Assembly (NCBI GenBank): GCA_964019155.1
Contig: OZ025242.1
Location: 3,813,964 to 3,877,963, forward strand
Direction of reading: 5' to 3'
DNA: 64,000 nucleotides
From: Osedax fenrisi
Lineage: Eukaryota; Annelida; Polychaeta; Sabellida; Siboglinidae
The translations under genes were made by a program, and so were the position numbers. The notes beneath the pieces are model-generated. The model did no database searches, was not told the DNA's origin, and was given only the letters and a program-made list of their open reading frames with translations. This document shows, one piece after another, positions 45,598 to 59,600 of the stretch (position 1 is the stretch's first letter; each line of letters begins with the position of its first letter).

Positions 45598-45679
45598 TTA
45601 GATCTAACCACGCCCACTTATTATTAATAACATATAAACAAAGCTTCCCTACGATGTAGAGCCTATATGATCGTATACA
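44679..45679. other. Stretch before copy B
   Basis: AT-rich with (TA)n at 45000-45038 and 45562-45594. The last 85 bp (CTAACCACGCCCACTT onward) lead directly into copy B. If the duplication is a 46-kb tandem repeat, the equivalent sequence lies just left of base 1. Confidence 0.6.
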
Positions 45680-46069
45680 TTACTATTAATAATATATAAA
45701 TTACCCTTAATACATATACATATCCTATAGTTAATATTTATCTAATACCCCTATTCGAAATAATTAATAATAATAAATGAAATGTGGGTAATACGGACCA
45801 GTACGATATCTCTGTGAATATTGTTCAAATCATAAACAAAATATATACAAGATTAAGTAAGATATTTATATTAAATTAAATTAATGCGATTTTTTATTTT
45901 TACAATTGCATTCATACATTTAATAATAATATGTATATCAAAAATTAATTTACAAATAAAAATTTATTAAATAATAATTTAGTTAACTTTCATTTTCGTT
46001 AATAATACAACAATTAATTAAATATTTTAAAGCACCATTGGAAATATTAATTAAATAAGAAGAATATAA

Positions 46070-46379
46070 ATGTCTAAAATGCCTACTTTATATTCAATAT
46101 TGAGTGCGTTGGTGGATTCATTAGCAGGTGTAATACAAGTTTGCAATACGGACATACTAAAATTCGTATACTATGGGCATGGTCAATGAAACTTCTTTAC
46201 TCCAGATTACTATTTTAGATATACTATCAGTGATACTTGCGACGTTGTATGTGTATTCAATGTATACATGTTATACCATCGATATAAAGAAAGTAGGTGT
46301 ATTCATACTATATTTCTTTATATCGATGATTCATTCATATATGCATTTATATGATAGATCAACATTTGTGAGTGAGTGA
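46070..46379 (+). other. Two overlapping small ORFs, copy B
   Basis: Equivalent of 391-700, with N to K near the start of the first ORF and V to M in the second. The internal inverted repeat is kept (46277-46328). Coding status unknown. Confidence 0.15.
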
Positions 46380-46442
46380 TTTAATAAATCTGATGTACAT
46401 TATTATCATAGAAATTACAATTAGGTAAGTCTATATATATAA

Positions 46443-46498
<56 letters not shown>

Positions 46499-46744
46499 AT
46501 GTGTGTGTGTTTGTATTTACACCGTAAATGGTATATGTGTATGTGTTGATATGTGTATATCTATCAATGGCTGCGTTAATATATGTATCCAGATGTAAGT
46601 GACACCGTTGCCCTTCTATAGTATAGAGTATATACCACAACACCATAACAACAATACTCTTTTGTTTGTGCACGTGATGATATAGCAGATTTCATAACAA
46701 AAAATTAAACAATGAACCATATGTAGGGTAAATGCTTTCTGCGC

Positions 46745-46826
<82 letters not shown>

Positions 46827-47437
46827 ATGAGAAGAGTGTGATCATAGAGTTGTATGTTACCTTGTAAACTATAAATATATGGGTGTGATCAACGGGTAGT
46901 TGTGATCTGGTGATCTTGTTGATCAAACATTAATATCTTTTAGAATTAGGTATATATATAAATATCGATAGTTAATAATGATAATTATAAATATGTTTAT
47001 AAATCGATGTTTAAGTTGTACGCTATTTCTGTTATCTTCAATATAATCAGCCGATATATTATTAATTAGATATAATTAATATAGATTACCAATTATTAAT
47101 ATTTAACTAAAAAAATGGAAATATTATTTAAACATATATTATACATAGTTTATATGATATACCTATCGGTTACACTTATATAGATTAACTGTTTATTCTT
47201 AAATATTATATATTTTATTATTTACTATTATAACTTCTAATATTCAATTTACTATATTATAATATAGTAGTATTTTTATCACTAAATAATTATTATAATA
47301 AAATTAACAATTCAACTTTTGATTTAGGTATCATATTTAACATATATGATAATATATAAAATAAAGAATATTAGGTATATGGTAAATAATATTTACTAAA
47401 TACATTTAATCATAGATGTAATAAAATATATAGGCAT

Positions 47438-47490
<53 letters not shown>

Positions 47491-50400
47491 TATATACAAT
47501 ACATTTTGTTAATATTACCTATTTAATACAATATACAAAAATAGAAACGTGTTATTAGGCATATATTATATAGTCATATATGGTTATAGACTACTGGTAT
47601 GTAAATAAATTACTTCATAGGTAAATAAATTACTTCCTATATAATTATATTAATGCCTTCATGTTTAATCCCATACCTACCGGTCTACTAGAGCCATTGA
47701 CATACATAACATAATAAACACAAACACACACACACACCTATATTATGATTATATAGTATATAATATATACTATATATCATTAATGTAACATAGTATCGAA
47801 GCTTTTGCGAAGCCAGGGATTTGATATTATGTATTCGTTTCTTATAATTAGCTGATCTACCCATATAAGCTGATCTAAAATATATGGCGGAGCATATATA
47901 CATATCTGTATATGCCCCACATGTATATGTATACATATATGAATTCATATATGAATAGTTTGAGTATAATTTTTAAATAAAAATCCTATAGTTTATTTTT
48001 TGTATTTGTTATTTGTTAAAAATATCGCTAAAATTCATTCATATAGAATCATTTATCTATTAACAATACAATATATATAACATATACATATACTGTACGA
48101 ATCAATTAATATACATTGTTTGTAAAGAATAATTAGGAATTAGAAATATTAATATTTATTTTGAAATTATTGATACTATAATTTGTCATCATAGATGGCG
48201 ATAGCTACATAGATACATAATTTCAATTATTTGTTATAAAGGAAGAGTTTATCAATATTCCATGTAGTTCAAAATATACCCAGGAGTATACATTTCCACA
48301 CTATTTTCTATATATGTGAGCGTGTTGACAGGAAGTAGAAGTTTTAAAATTACGGGTTAGATATTTCGGAAAACACTGTGTTTTAATGATTTTTATCCTA
48401 GGATTTTTATTATAGTATTATTTTTTATTTCCTACATCCGTGTAAATATTTATTTATTAAATGTTTGTGATGTTGTCAAATATTAGATATGTATTATTTC
48501 TCGAAAATATTCTTGTTATATGCTGACCGTACATGTATTTATCTATAGGTATATATCATATTATATAGATACAAATATACATATATGTACTATATATACA
48601 AATATACTATAGTATATAGTATACCTATTCATATTTGTATTATTTATCCTATATGAATATTGTTTGTGATATTATCATAATAATTATGTTTATAACCACC
48701 TAAATATATTTTATTTTTAGTATGGCGAGAGAAATCAATGAATCATCCGAACTATGACGAATGCAATTATAAAGATCAAAAACAAAGCAAAGTGGGGAAA
48801 TGTAATAAAGAAGACAATTGTTATCTAAATTAAAGATTAGTAATATTAACAAAAGTATAATTAATTATATATAGGTATATAATTATATATATATTAAATA
48901 TTAAATATTATATAAATATATATAATATCATTTTAATATTCTAACTACAGTTAAATGATTCGGTTATCTATATATATACTCAGTTAAATATTTTATTAAA
49001 CTTAATTAATCAAAATTATATAGGAAATATAAACCTATTTTTATATAAATATAGTTTAAATAGAAATAAAATTGAGTTTTTTTATAAATAGTGACAATAT
49101 AATATTGAATATAATATAAAATACATTATAAAATAGTAATATGATTATATGAAATCCTATATTATAAACAAGAATATATTTTTAAATACAAATATTACAA
49201 TTTGAAAAATAAAATATTCATATACAAACAACATTTTATAAAATAATAATATATAATATTATAAAATCAGAGATCAATTCTACAAATATTGTGTCTATAA
49301 ATATAATGTATTTTTGTTATATTTAAAAAAAAATTATTTTACAACAAATACTGGAAAAATAGTTTGATAAAAATTATAAAATCCCAATACTAAAATTGAT
49401 TCCAACCAATTAAAACTTTATGATCATAATTATTCTATTAAAATGTTCGTTAAATAATATTATATTATATAATATATACAATTTATTGACAAGTTGATTT
49501 AAATAGTTAAAATGAGTAGACACCTTTTTATTTATTTAATTGTTTTTAATAATTCTATTATTACATATTTAACTATATTAATTGTATCAAATTGTATTAA
49601 TTAGCTATACAATATGTATGTATATGTAATTTTATCATACAATTTGTATATATATATATATATGTAGGTATATAATGGTAAATGTTATTAATATAATGAA
49701 ATTAATAATACATAAATTAAAACACAAATAAATATGAATATAAAGTAATAAATGTAAATATGTTGTAGATAACTGTAAACGAGTAAATATTATTTAATAA
49801 ATTTAGTTTTCAATTTTAACTATTATAATAACCGAAACTTTGTTTAATAATAGTTTAAATTTAGATAATTATAATCATATCTCTACTATAAATTCAACAT
49901 TTATATTGATTAAACCATGTAGAGAGTATAACGACAACTTGAATAACATAAAATATAGTTTATTGTGTTAATATACCCAGTCATTACTCTACTTTTTACA
50001 CAATTGCAAGGGAAACCTTACCAACATTTTCATACATTCCACTATATATAATATTACCATATAGGAAAACTATTTGTTATAATATTATATATATATATGT
50101 ATATTTCTTGATAATTAAAATATGCGTATTTATTATTATAAGAAATTCTCTCAATTATTTGAGATAAAATCATAAAATATAATTTTTAAATTATAATATA
50201 GTAAGAATAATAATAATATATTAATATTATAACATTGTATTCAATATATTAATATTCAATTCACTAATAATTATTATCATAATAATTAAATAAATATAAT
50301 TTATTATTATTACATGAATATTAATAAATAAATTAATAAATCACTCACATAACTTAGGTATAATATATAATATCATATTAATAATATCGTAAGAGTTCTG

Positions 50401-51302
50401 TAATATACTTCATTTACCTCCTAAATACTATAATAAATATATGTGTACAATGATTAAGAATTAATAGAATGATATGTATGCACATAATTTTATATTTTTT
50501 AAATAAACGGTGACAATAATTATTTTATAATTATATAAAAATATTATAATTACATGTATATATAATAAATGTATGCTATTTAGTAAATAGTATTTACGTG
50601 ATATTATAATTACATATTATTTTTAATTGATTACTAATTGTTCAGTTAATATAATTTCAATTAATTTTATATATGTAATTATATTGAATTATTGACTTTT
50701 ACAGTATAAATTATTGGTACTATAAAAGAGATTTTATTAAATATTTGATAATTTGGACTTCTTAATAATTATAGTACCTAATTATTTTAGTTTAATATGG
50801 AAAAGTGTGGATAGAGTACTATATATGATATAATTATCATTTTTTAAATTCCCATACATGTATATTTAATTATTGGTTTTTGTGTTATTTTGGTTATTGT
50901 GTTTTTAGGTTTTTTTGCTTTTCAAATTTGTATTAGATTATTGTGTTATTTTATGTTATTTGGATATTTTGAATGTTTCCTAGATTTTGAATATATTTAA
51001 TTAATATATTTAACAAATATCACTATATATAATATATAGAAACTATATACTGGATAATAATTATATAATATATATTAATTATTAAATAAAATCAAAACCT
51101 AAAACCAAAATCAAACACAAATATAAAGCAAATCCAATATTATCGGTTATTACGTAAAATATATATAGGTTATTAAAAACTATTATAGGATTTATGTTTT
51201 AATATAAAGTTGAAATAAGTTGAAATTATAAATATTTAATCAAATTAATACAAATTGTAAATTTGATTGATATGAAATATAATATATATTTATATATATA
51301 TA

Positions 51303-51334
<32 letters not shown>
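46380..51334. other. AT-rich non-coding stretch of copy B
   Basis: Equivalent of 711-5625, with longer (TA)n at 46447-46494, 46748-46814 and 47440-47487 and a much shorter one at 51305-51333. No gene. Confidence 0.7.
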
Positions 51335-51337
<3 letters not shown>

Positions 51338-51420
51338 AACGTAGTATTACAGTTTGTATCTATTTGTATATTTCGGTTCTACTTTTGCGCTGTGTCTCTT
51401 GTAATGCCGATACTTCAATA
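51335..51420 (-). other. Exon-like segment flanking the array, copy B
   Basis: Same sequence as 5626-5711, including the early stop. Confidence 0.2.
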
Positions 51421-52340
51421 TCTCCATGGGGGTTCTGTCCACCAGGGTGTGTGTGAGGTGTTAGTGGGGGGGGGGTAATGGTGTATAGGTGTGGACAAAT
51501 TGTAGTTAATATCACAGATTAGTTATTATCATGTTCCACTTTAGGTGTTCCCTACACTTAAGCTGGTTATTCATCAGGTTCCTTTAGTACATTTGTGAAT
51601 TTATGTAAGAAATGCAAATTCACCTCACCGCCTGTATTCAGTCTTGATATGTTGAACCTGAGATATTAACTTATCATGACTGAATGCTGGTGTCTAGAGG
51701 AATTTGGTGGATTTATTCAAGACAATCAGCACATGATGGTAGTAAAGTAATCAAGTATATACCATAACCCTATCTAAGGTATCGTTTTTCTTATAATATT
51801 ATCAGACATATATCCTATTAATAGGCCATTACTATCCATTCTCCAGGGAGTATAAAAATGTATCTCTCATAATAGATGGCCTAGTCTCTGATTATCTCAG
51901 AAGTAATTTGTATATTATTTACACTAGTGTAATTATTATTTGTATATTATTAAAATATATATAAATAATTAATATTCATATGTATGTATATAATTAAATT
52001 TCAGAATGGTTTATTTACTAAATATTAATTTTCCTATATTCCTGAAGATTTCTGTACTTGTTATTGTGTTATACTTGGATTTCTGATGACATTACTACCA
52101 TTGTTTTCTTAGGAGTACCTTCTTCTTCAACATCAGATTGATCAATAACATTGGATGTATTCTGTGTCATGTATAAAAGTCAATTAAATAATTTAGTAAT
52201 TACCCAAATATATATATTAATTGTATATTGAATTATATATATATATATAATTCTATTTCATAATCGTTTACTTTCCTAAATCGTAATATTCCTATACTCC
52301 TGAAGATTTCTGTACTTGTTATTGTGTTATACTTGGACTT

Positions 52341-52496
52341 CTAGCGGAATTCCCGCGTACTATTCGTATCTATACTATAGTAATCTGCGTAGTCCGATGT
52401 GTGTTCGTAGCCTGCTAGTGATTCATCACTCGTTGATCGGTTAGGGAACAGTTCTTCGCTAGAATTGCAGCTGTTGGTTGCCCAGTCAGTATACAT
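52341..52496 (-). pseudogene. N-terminal piece of acidic protein gene, 51 codons
   Basis: Open from ATG to the conserved TAG after REFR, without the frameshift of A1 and A2. It could make a 51-residue peptide matching the N-terminus of the 265-aa protein, with small changes after MYTDW. More likely it is the first exon-like part of a broken or spliced gene whose next part lies beyond the S module. Confidence 0.5.
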
Positions 52497-53071
52497 TTCG
52501 CGGAACTCCGAGAAGGACGATGTCCGAGATGTACTGGGTCCTAGCAGTATACTTCCGATAACTTCCGACGGTAAACATTAGAGTTTAAATTTGTAGAATT
52601 CTATAAGTTTATGTTACTAGAATAGAATTCTATAAGTTTTTTTTACTTGAATAGAATTCTGTAATTTTATGTTACTTGAATAGAATTCTATAAGTTTATG
52701 TTACTTGAATAGAATTCTATAGGTTTTTTTACTTGAATATAATTCTATAAGTTTTTTTACTTGAATATAATTCTATGTTTTTTTACTTGAATATAATTTT
52801 ATAAGTTTTTTTACTTGAATAGAATTCTATAAGTTTATGTTATTTGAATAGGATTCTAAAAGTTTTTTTACTTGAATAGAATTCTATAAGTTTATGTTAC
52901 TTGAATAGAATTCTATAAGTTTATGTTACTTGAATTAAGTTTCTGTAATTTTTGAAATTTAGATATATATACGAAATATGAAATGAAATTGTACATTACT
53001 ATGTTAAATTGTATATGTGATCATGGAGATCGATAATTGCATTAGTTATTACTACACCTTAAGAATGTGGC

Positions 53072-53515
53072 TTAATCTTGAAACTCACAACTCCAAGTGT
53101 TCACCCCCAATGAACTGTTGTCGTTGGGCCCCACTTTCCAGATGATGTTCTCGAGTTTTGGAAACATGCGGTCGTAATCATCGTATCTGGATACTGCATT
53201 GATGTCAAGGTCATCGTTGTCAAGGTCATATATCGAGTGGTCAGTACACAATTCACTAGTAGTAGCTGATGATACAGGGTAGTCAGTGTCGAGGTAACTG
53301 AGGAGATAACCTGGTTTTTGGGGGATGATTCCGCGTTTGTTAGAAATAACACTCGTTGTGGTGTGGTTGGAGCGGAAGTCACAGGCGAGGTATTCCGATG
53401 TTGGAGGATCTGTGCCGATATTATTTTCTGTATCTGATATACGAGATACTAGGAATCTCGTTATCGGTGATGGTGAATCTGCCACACCGTTGTGGTCATC
53501 GTACTCATTGCCAGT
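53072..53515 (-). pseudogene. C-terminal piece of acidic protein gene, B1
   Basis: Same protein sequence as the C-terminal half of the 265-aa ORF. A synonymous change (TTT for TTC at the Phe of RMFPK) separates it from the others. No ATG start. Confidence 0.55.
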
Positions 53516-54442
53516 CTCTCCATGGGGGTTCTGTCCACCAGGGTGTGTGTGAGGTGTTAGTGGGGGGGGGGGGGGTAATGGTGTATAGGTGTGGACAAAT
53601 TGTAGTTAATATCACAGATTAGTTATTATCATGTTCCACTTTAGGTGTTCCCTACACTTAAGCTGGTTATTCATCAGGTTCCTTTAGTACATTTGTGAAT
53701 TTATGTAAGAAATGCAAATTCACCTCACCGCCTGTATTCAGTCTTGATATGTTGAACCTGAGATATTAACTTATCATGACTGAATGCTGGTGTCTAGAGG
53801 AATTTGGTGGATTTATTCAAGACAATCAGCACATGATGGTAGTAAAGTAATCAAGTATATACCATAACCCTATCTAAGGTATCGTTTTTCTTATAATATT
53901 ATCAGACATATATCCTATTAATAGGCCATTACTATCCATTCTCCAGGGAGTATAAAAATGTATCTCTCATAATAGATGGCCTAGTCTCTGATTATCTCAG
54001 AAGTAATTTGTATATTATTTACACTAGTGTAATTATTATTTGTATATTATTAAAATATATATAAATAATTAATATTCATATGTATGTATATAATTAAATT
54101 TCAGAATGGTTTATTTACTAAATATTAATTTTCCTATATTCCTGAAGATTTCTGTACTTGTTATTGTGTTATACTTGGATTTCTGATGACATTACTACCA
54201 TTGTTTTCTTAGGAGTACCTTCTTCTTCAACATCAGATTGATCAATAACATTGGATGTATTCTGTGTCATGTATAAAAGTCAATTAAATAATTTAGTAAT
54301 TACCCAAATATATATATTAATTGTATATTGAATTATATATATATATATATAATTCTATTTCATAATCGTTTACTTTCCTAAATCGTAATATTCCTATACT
54401 CCTGAAGATTTCTGTACTTGTTATTGTGTTATACTTGGACTT

Positions 54443-54598
54443 CTAGCGGAATTCCCGCGTACTATTCGTATCTATACTATAGTAATCTGCGTAGTCCGAT
54501 GTGTGTTCGTAGCCTGCTAGTGATTCATCACTCGTTGATCGGTTAGGGAACAGTTCTTCGCTAGAATTGCAGCTGTTGGTCGCCCAGTCAGTATACAT
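54443..54598 (-). pseudogene. N-terminal piece of acidic protein gene, B2
   Basis: 51 open codons ending at the shared TAG; as in B1. Confidence 0.5.
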
Positions 54599-55173
54599 TT
54601 CGCGGAACTCAGAGAAGGACGATGTCCGAGATGTACTGGGTCCTAGCAGTATACTTCCGATAACTTCCGACGGTAAACATTAGAGTTTAAATTTGTAGAA
54701 TTCTATAAGTTTATGTTACTAGAATAGAATTCTATAAGTTTTTTTTACTTGAATAGAATTCTGTAATTTTATGTTACTTGAATAGAATTCTATAAGTTTA
54801 TGTTACTTGAATAGAATTCTATAGGTTTTTTTACTTGAATATAATTCTATAAGTTTTTTTACTTGAATATAATTCTATGTTTTTTTACTTGAATATAATT
54901 TTATAAGTTTTTTTACTTGAATAGAATTCTATAAGTTTATGTTATTTGAATAGGATTCTAAAAGTTTTTTTACTTGAATAGAATTCTATAAGTTTATGTT
55001 ACTTGAATAGAATTCTATAAGTTTATGTTACTTGAATTAAGTTTCTGTAATTTTTGAAATTTAGATATATATACGAAATATGAAATGAAATTGTACATTA
55101 CTATGTTAAATTGTATATGTGATCATGGAGATCGATAATTGCATTAGTTATTACTACACCTTAAGAATGTGGC

Positions 55174-55617
55174 TTAATCTTGAAACTCACAACTCCAAGT
55201 GTTCACCCCCAATGAACTGTTGTCGTTGGGCCCCACTTTCCAGATGATGTTCTCGAGTTTCGGAAACATGCGGTCGTAATCATCGTATCTGGATACTGCA
55301 TTGATGTCAAGGTCATCGTTGTCAAGGTCATATATCGAGTGGTCAGTACACAATTCACTAGTAGTAGCTGATGATACAGGGTAGTCAGTGTCGAGGTAAC
55401 TGAGGAGATAACCTGGTTTTTGGGGGATGATTCCGCGTTTGTTAGAAATAACACTCGTTGTGGTGTGGTTGGAGCGGAAGTCACAGGCGAGGTATTCCGA
55501 TGTTGGAGGATCTGTGCCGATATTATTTTCTGTATCTGATATACGAGATACTAGGAATCTCGTTATCGGTGATGGTGAATCTGCCACACCGTTGTGGTCA
55601 TCGTACTCATTGCCAGT
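55174..55617 (-). pseudogene. C-terminal piece of acidic protein gene, B2
   Basis: Same protein sequence as in the other units; no ATG start; open into the end of the S module. Confidence 0.55.
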
Positions 55618-56544
55618 CTCTCCATGGGGGTTCTGTCCACCAGGGTGTGTGTGAGGTGTTAGTGGGGGGGGGGGGGGTAATGGTGTATAGGTGTGGACAA
55701 ATTGTAGTTAATATCACAGATTAGTTATTATCATGTTCCACTTTAGGTGTTCCCTACACTTAAGCTGGTTATTCATCAGGTTCCTTTAGTACATTTGTGA
55801 ATTTATGTAAGAAATGCAAATTCACCTCACCGCCTGTATTCAGTCTTGATATGTTGAACCTGAGATATTAACTTATCATGACTGAATGCTGGTGTCTAGA
55901 GGAATTTGGTGGATTTATTCAAGACAATCAGCACATGATGGTAGTAAAGTAATCAAGTATATACCATAACCCTATCTAAGGTATCGTTTTTCTTATAATA
56001 TTATCAGACATATATCCTATTAATAGGCCATTACTATTCATTCTCCAGGGAGTATAAAAATGTATCTCTCATAATAGATGGCCTAGTCTCTGATTATCTC
56101 AGAAGTAATTTGTATATTATTTACACTAGTGTAATTATTATTTGTATATTATTAAAATATATATAAATAATTAATATTCATATGTATGTATATAATTAAA
56201 TTTCAGAATGGTTTATTTACTAAATATTAATTTTCCTATATTCCTGAAGATTTCTGTACTTGTTATTGTGTTATACTTGGATTTCTGATGACATTACTAC
56301 CATTGTTTTCTTAGGAGTACCTTCTTCTTCAACATCAGATTGATCAATAACATTGGATGTATTCTGTGTCATGTATAAAAGTCAATTAAATAATTTAGTA
56401 ATTACCCAAATATATATATTAATTGTATATTGAATTATATATATATATATATAATTCTATTTCATAATCGTTTACTTTCCTAAATCGTAATATTCCTATA
56501 CTCCTGAAGATTTCTGTACTTGTTATTGTGTTATACTTGGACTT

Positions 56545-56700
56545 CTAGCGGAATTCCCGCGTACTATTCGTATCTATACTATAGTAATCTGCGTAGTCCG
56601 ATGTGTGTTCGTAGCCTGCTAGTGATTCATCACTCGTTGATCGGTTAGGGAACAGTTCTTCGCTAGAATTGCAGCTGTTGGTCGCCCAGTCAGTATACAT
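56545..56700 (-). pseudogene. N-terminal piece of acidic protein gene, B3
   Basis: 51 open codons ending at the shared TAG; as in B1. Confidence 0.5.
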
Positions 56701-57275
56701 TTCGCGGAACTCCGAGAATGACGATGTCCGAGATGTACTGGGTCCTAGCAGTATACTTCCGATAACTTCCGACGGTAAACATTAGAGTTTAAATTTGTAG
56801 AATTCTATAAGTTTATGTTACTTGAATAGAATTCTATAAGTTTTTTTTACTTGAATAGAATTCTGTAAGTTTATGTTACTTGAATAGAATTCTATAAGTT
56901 TATGTTACTTGAATAGAATTCTATAGGTTTTTTTACTTGAATATAATTCTATAAGTTTTTTTACTTGAATATAATTCTATGTTTTTTTACTTGAATATAA
57001 TTTTATAAGTTTTTTTACTTGAATAGAATTCTATAAGTTTATGTTATTTGAATAGGATTCTAAAAGTTTTTTTACTTGAATAGAATTCTATAAGTTTATG
57101 TTACTTGAATAGAATTCTATAAGTTTATGTTACTTGAATTAAGTTTCTGTAATTTTTGAAATTTAGATATATATACGAAATATGAAATGAAATTGTACAT
57201 TACTATGTTAAATTGTATATGTGATCATGGAGATCGATAATTGCATTAGTTAATACTACACCTTAAGAATGTGGC

Positions 57276-57719
57276 TTAATCTTGAAACTCACAACTCCAA
57301 GTGTTCACCCCCAATGAACTGTTGTCGTTGGGCCCCACTTTCCAGATGATGTTCTCGAGTTTCGGAAACATGCGGTCGTAATCATCGTATCTGGATACTG
57401 CATTGATGTCAAGGTCATCGTTGTCAAGGTCATATATCGAGTGGTCAGTACACAATTCACTAGTAGTAGCTGATGATACAGGGTAGTCAGTGTCGAGGTA
57501 ACTGAGGAGATAACCTGGTTTTTGGGGGATGATTCCGCGTTTGTTAGAAATAACACTCGTTGTGGTGTGGTTGGAGCGGAAGTCACAGGCGAGGTATTCC
57601 GATGTTGGAGGATCTGTGCCGATATTATTTTCTGTATCTGATATACGAGATACTAGGAATCTCGTTATCGGTGATGGTGAATCTGCCACACCGTTGTGGT
57701 CATCGTACTCATTGCCAGT
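57276..57719 (-). pseudogene. C-terminal piece of acidic protein gene, B3
   Basis: Same protein sequence as in the other units. In this unit the module on the plus-strand side is the diverged S form. Confidence 0.55.
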
Positions 57720-57720
57720 C

Positions 57721-58272
57721 TCTCCATGGGGGTTCTGTCCACCAGGGTGTGTGAGGTGTTAGTGGGGGGGGGGTAATGGTGTATCGGTGTGGACAAATTG
57801 TAGTTATTATCACAGATTAGTTATTATCATGTTCTACTATAAGTGTTCCCTACACTTAAGCTGGTTATTCATCAGGTTCCTTTAGTACCTTTGTGATTTT
57901 ATGTAAGAAACGCGCCCTAATTCACCTGACCGCCTGTATTCAGTTTTGATATGTTGAACCTGAGATATTAACTTATCACGACTGAATGCAGATGTCTAGA
58001 GGAATGTGGGGAGATTTATTCAAGATAATCAGCACGTGATGGTAGTAAAGTATTCAAGTATATACCATAACCCTGTCTAGTTGTATCGTTTTTCTCATAA
58101 TATTATCAGACTTGTCCTATTAATAGGCCATTATTACCCATTCTCCATGGAGTATAAAAATACATCTCTCATAATAGATGGCCTAGTCTCTGATTATCTC
58201 AGAAGTAATTTGTATATTATTAAAATATATATATAAATAATTAATATTCATATGTATATATATATATATATA
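57721..58272 (-). repeat. Diverged S module, copy B
   Basis: Equivalent of 10863-11446, with further substitutions and a deletion of about 20 bp near 58215. Joins the second unknown gene. Confidence 0.75.
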
Positions 58273-58273
58273 A

Positions 58274-58522
58274 TTAAATTTCAGAATGGTTTACTTTACT
58301 AAATCTTAATTTTCCTATATTCCTGAATATTTCTGTACTTGTTATAGTGTTATACGTTGACTTCTGACAACACTCGGTTACTATGCTCTTCAATAACACA
58401 TACATGTGTTCAGTATTTAAGTCTTCTATCATGTCCTGTGCCGGGGCCAGATATTGTAACTCCGTTGCATTATTAATTCTGAATATACAGACTGCAATAG
58501 CGTGCACACACATTTCATACAT
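58274..58522 (-). pseudogene. Second unknown gene, C-terminal part, copy B
   Basis: As 11448-11696 with one change (V to L in ATEVQY). The frame is kept to the same stop. Confidence 0.35.
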
Positions 58523-59342
58523 CGACCCCCCTCCTTATTACAACAATAGTTACATGTCGACCACATGATAATAACTTATGTGTGTCTATAATCTCGGACA
58601 GCCGTGTAGATTCGAATGCCCGTATTTCTTGCGACGATTTCAATTCTCCTACAAGGGAGATGCTATTCGGAACAGATACTTGGGCTACTAGTGGTAGGGG
58701 TGAACGAATGGGTGTAGTCGGTGGGTTATGTGGTGTGAGCCATATCGTAATCGCTTCGTTAACAATTTGAGTTATAACCACTAATGCACGAATGGAGTCG
58801 AAGTAATAAGTGATTTAAAAAAATGTATATGTATACATTAATATTGTTTAAATATTAAATAGGTTAATTAATGATGAATTACATATTAGCATATTCTTAA
58901 ATATATATATATATATATATATATGAAAAGTATGCATATCATGCATATATGGTATATTAATTTGAATATTATCATGAAATAGAGATAAAACAATAATTTA
59001 TGTTTTAATGTAACCTATATAGGTATTATATTTGCTTCAGATGCTACATGTATATATAAATATTTATGTATGTAAATGAATTAAGAACTTTTAACTTGGG
59101 TTCAGTTTTCTGACTAAAATGTAACACAATTCCTTACCAACATTTGGATACATTTGTAGGTATATAACCCTATATATATATATATATATATATAATATTA
59201 CAATATATGGAAACTATTTATTATAATATATATATATATTTATGACATATGGTCGACATGTAACTATTGTTGTAATAAGGAGGGGGGTCGATGTATGAAA
59301 TGTGTGTGCACGCTATTGCAGTCTGCGTATTCAGAATTAATA
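58473..59342. repeat. 95-bp inverted repeat with spacer, copy B
   Basis: Arms 58473-58567 and 59246-59342, spacer about 680 bp including (TA)n near 58897-58924 and 59168-59192. Equivalent of 11647-12483. No gene in the spacer. Confidence 0.8.
58515..58781 (-). pseudogene. Second unknown gene, upstream part, copy B
   Basis: Protein sequence identical to 11689-11955, although the flanking non-coding DNA differs by several indels. That contrast hints at selection or recent conversion of this part. Confidence 0.35.
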
Positions 59343-59357
59343 TATATAGATTAATAT

Positions 59358-59600
59358 TTATATATGAATATATATATATATATATAATTCAATTTCAGAT
59401 TGGTTTCCTTTCCTAAATCTTAATTTTCCTATATTCCTGAAGATTTCTGTACTTGTTATTGTGTTATACTTGGACTTCTGACAACACTCGGTTATTATGC
59501 TCATCAATAATCCATACATTGGTTCAGTATTTAAGTCTTCTATCATGTCCTGTGCCAGGGCCAGATATTGTACCTCCGTTGTATTATTAATTCTGTATAC
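59358..59600 (-). pseudogene. Duplicate of second gene C-terminal part, copy B
   Basis: Reads MIEDLNTEPMYGLLMSIITE and onward; equivalent of 12492-12735 with a few residue changes. Confidence 0.45.

Larger units (their letters stand above)
51421..53516 (-). repeat. Array unit B1
   Basis: 2096 bp: S module 51421-52340, N-terminal piece 52341-52496, minisatellite 52594-52937 (12 copies), C-terminal piece 53072-53515. Differs from B2 and B3 at scattered single bases and by the lengths of the G-run and of the TA run. Confidence 0.9.
53517..55618 (-). repeat. Array unit B2
   Basis: 2102 bp, same order as B1: S 53517-54442, N-piece 54443-54598, minisatellite 54696-55039, C-piece 55174-55617. Confidence 0.9.
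55619..57720 (-). repeat. Array unit B3
   Basis: 2102 bp: S 55619-56544, N-piece 56545-56700, minisatellite 56798-57141, C-piece 57276-57719. Followed directly by the diverged S module, so there is no full-length gene or 10181-10774-like segment here as there is in copy A. Confidence 0.9.
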
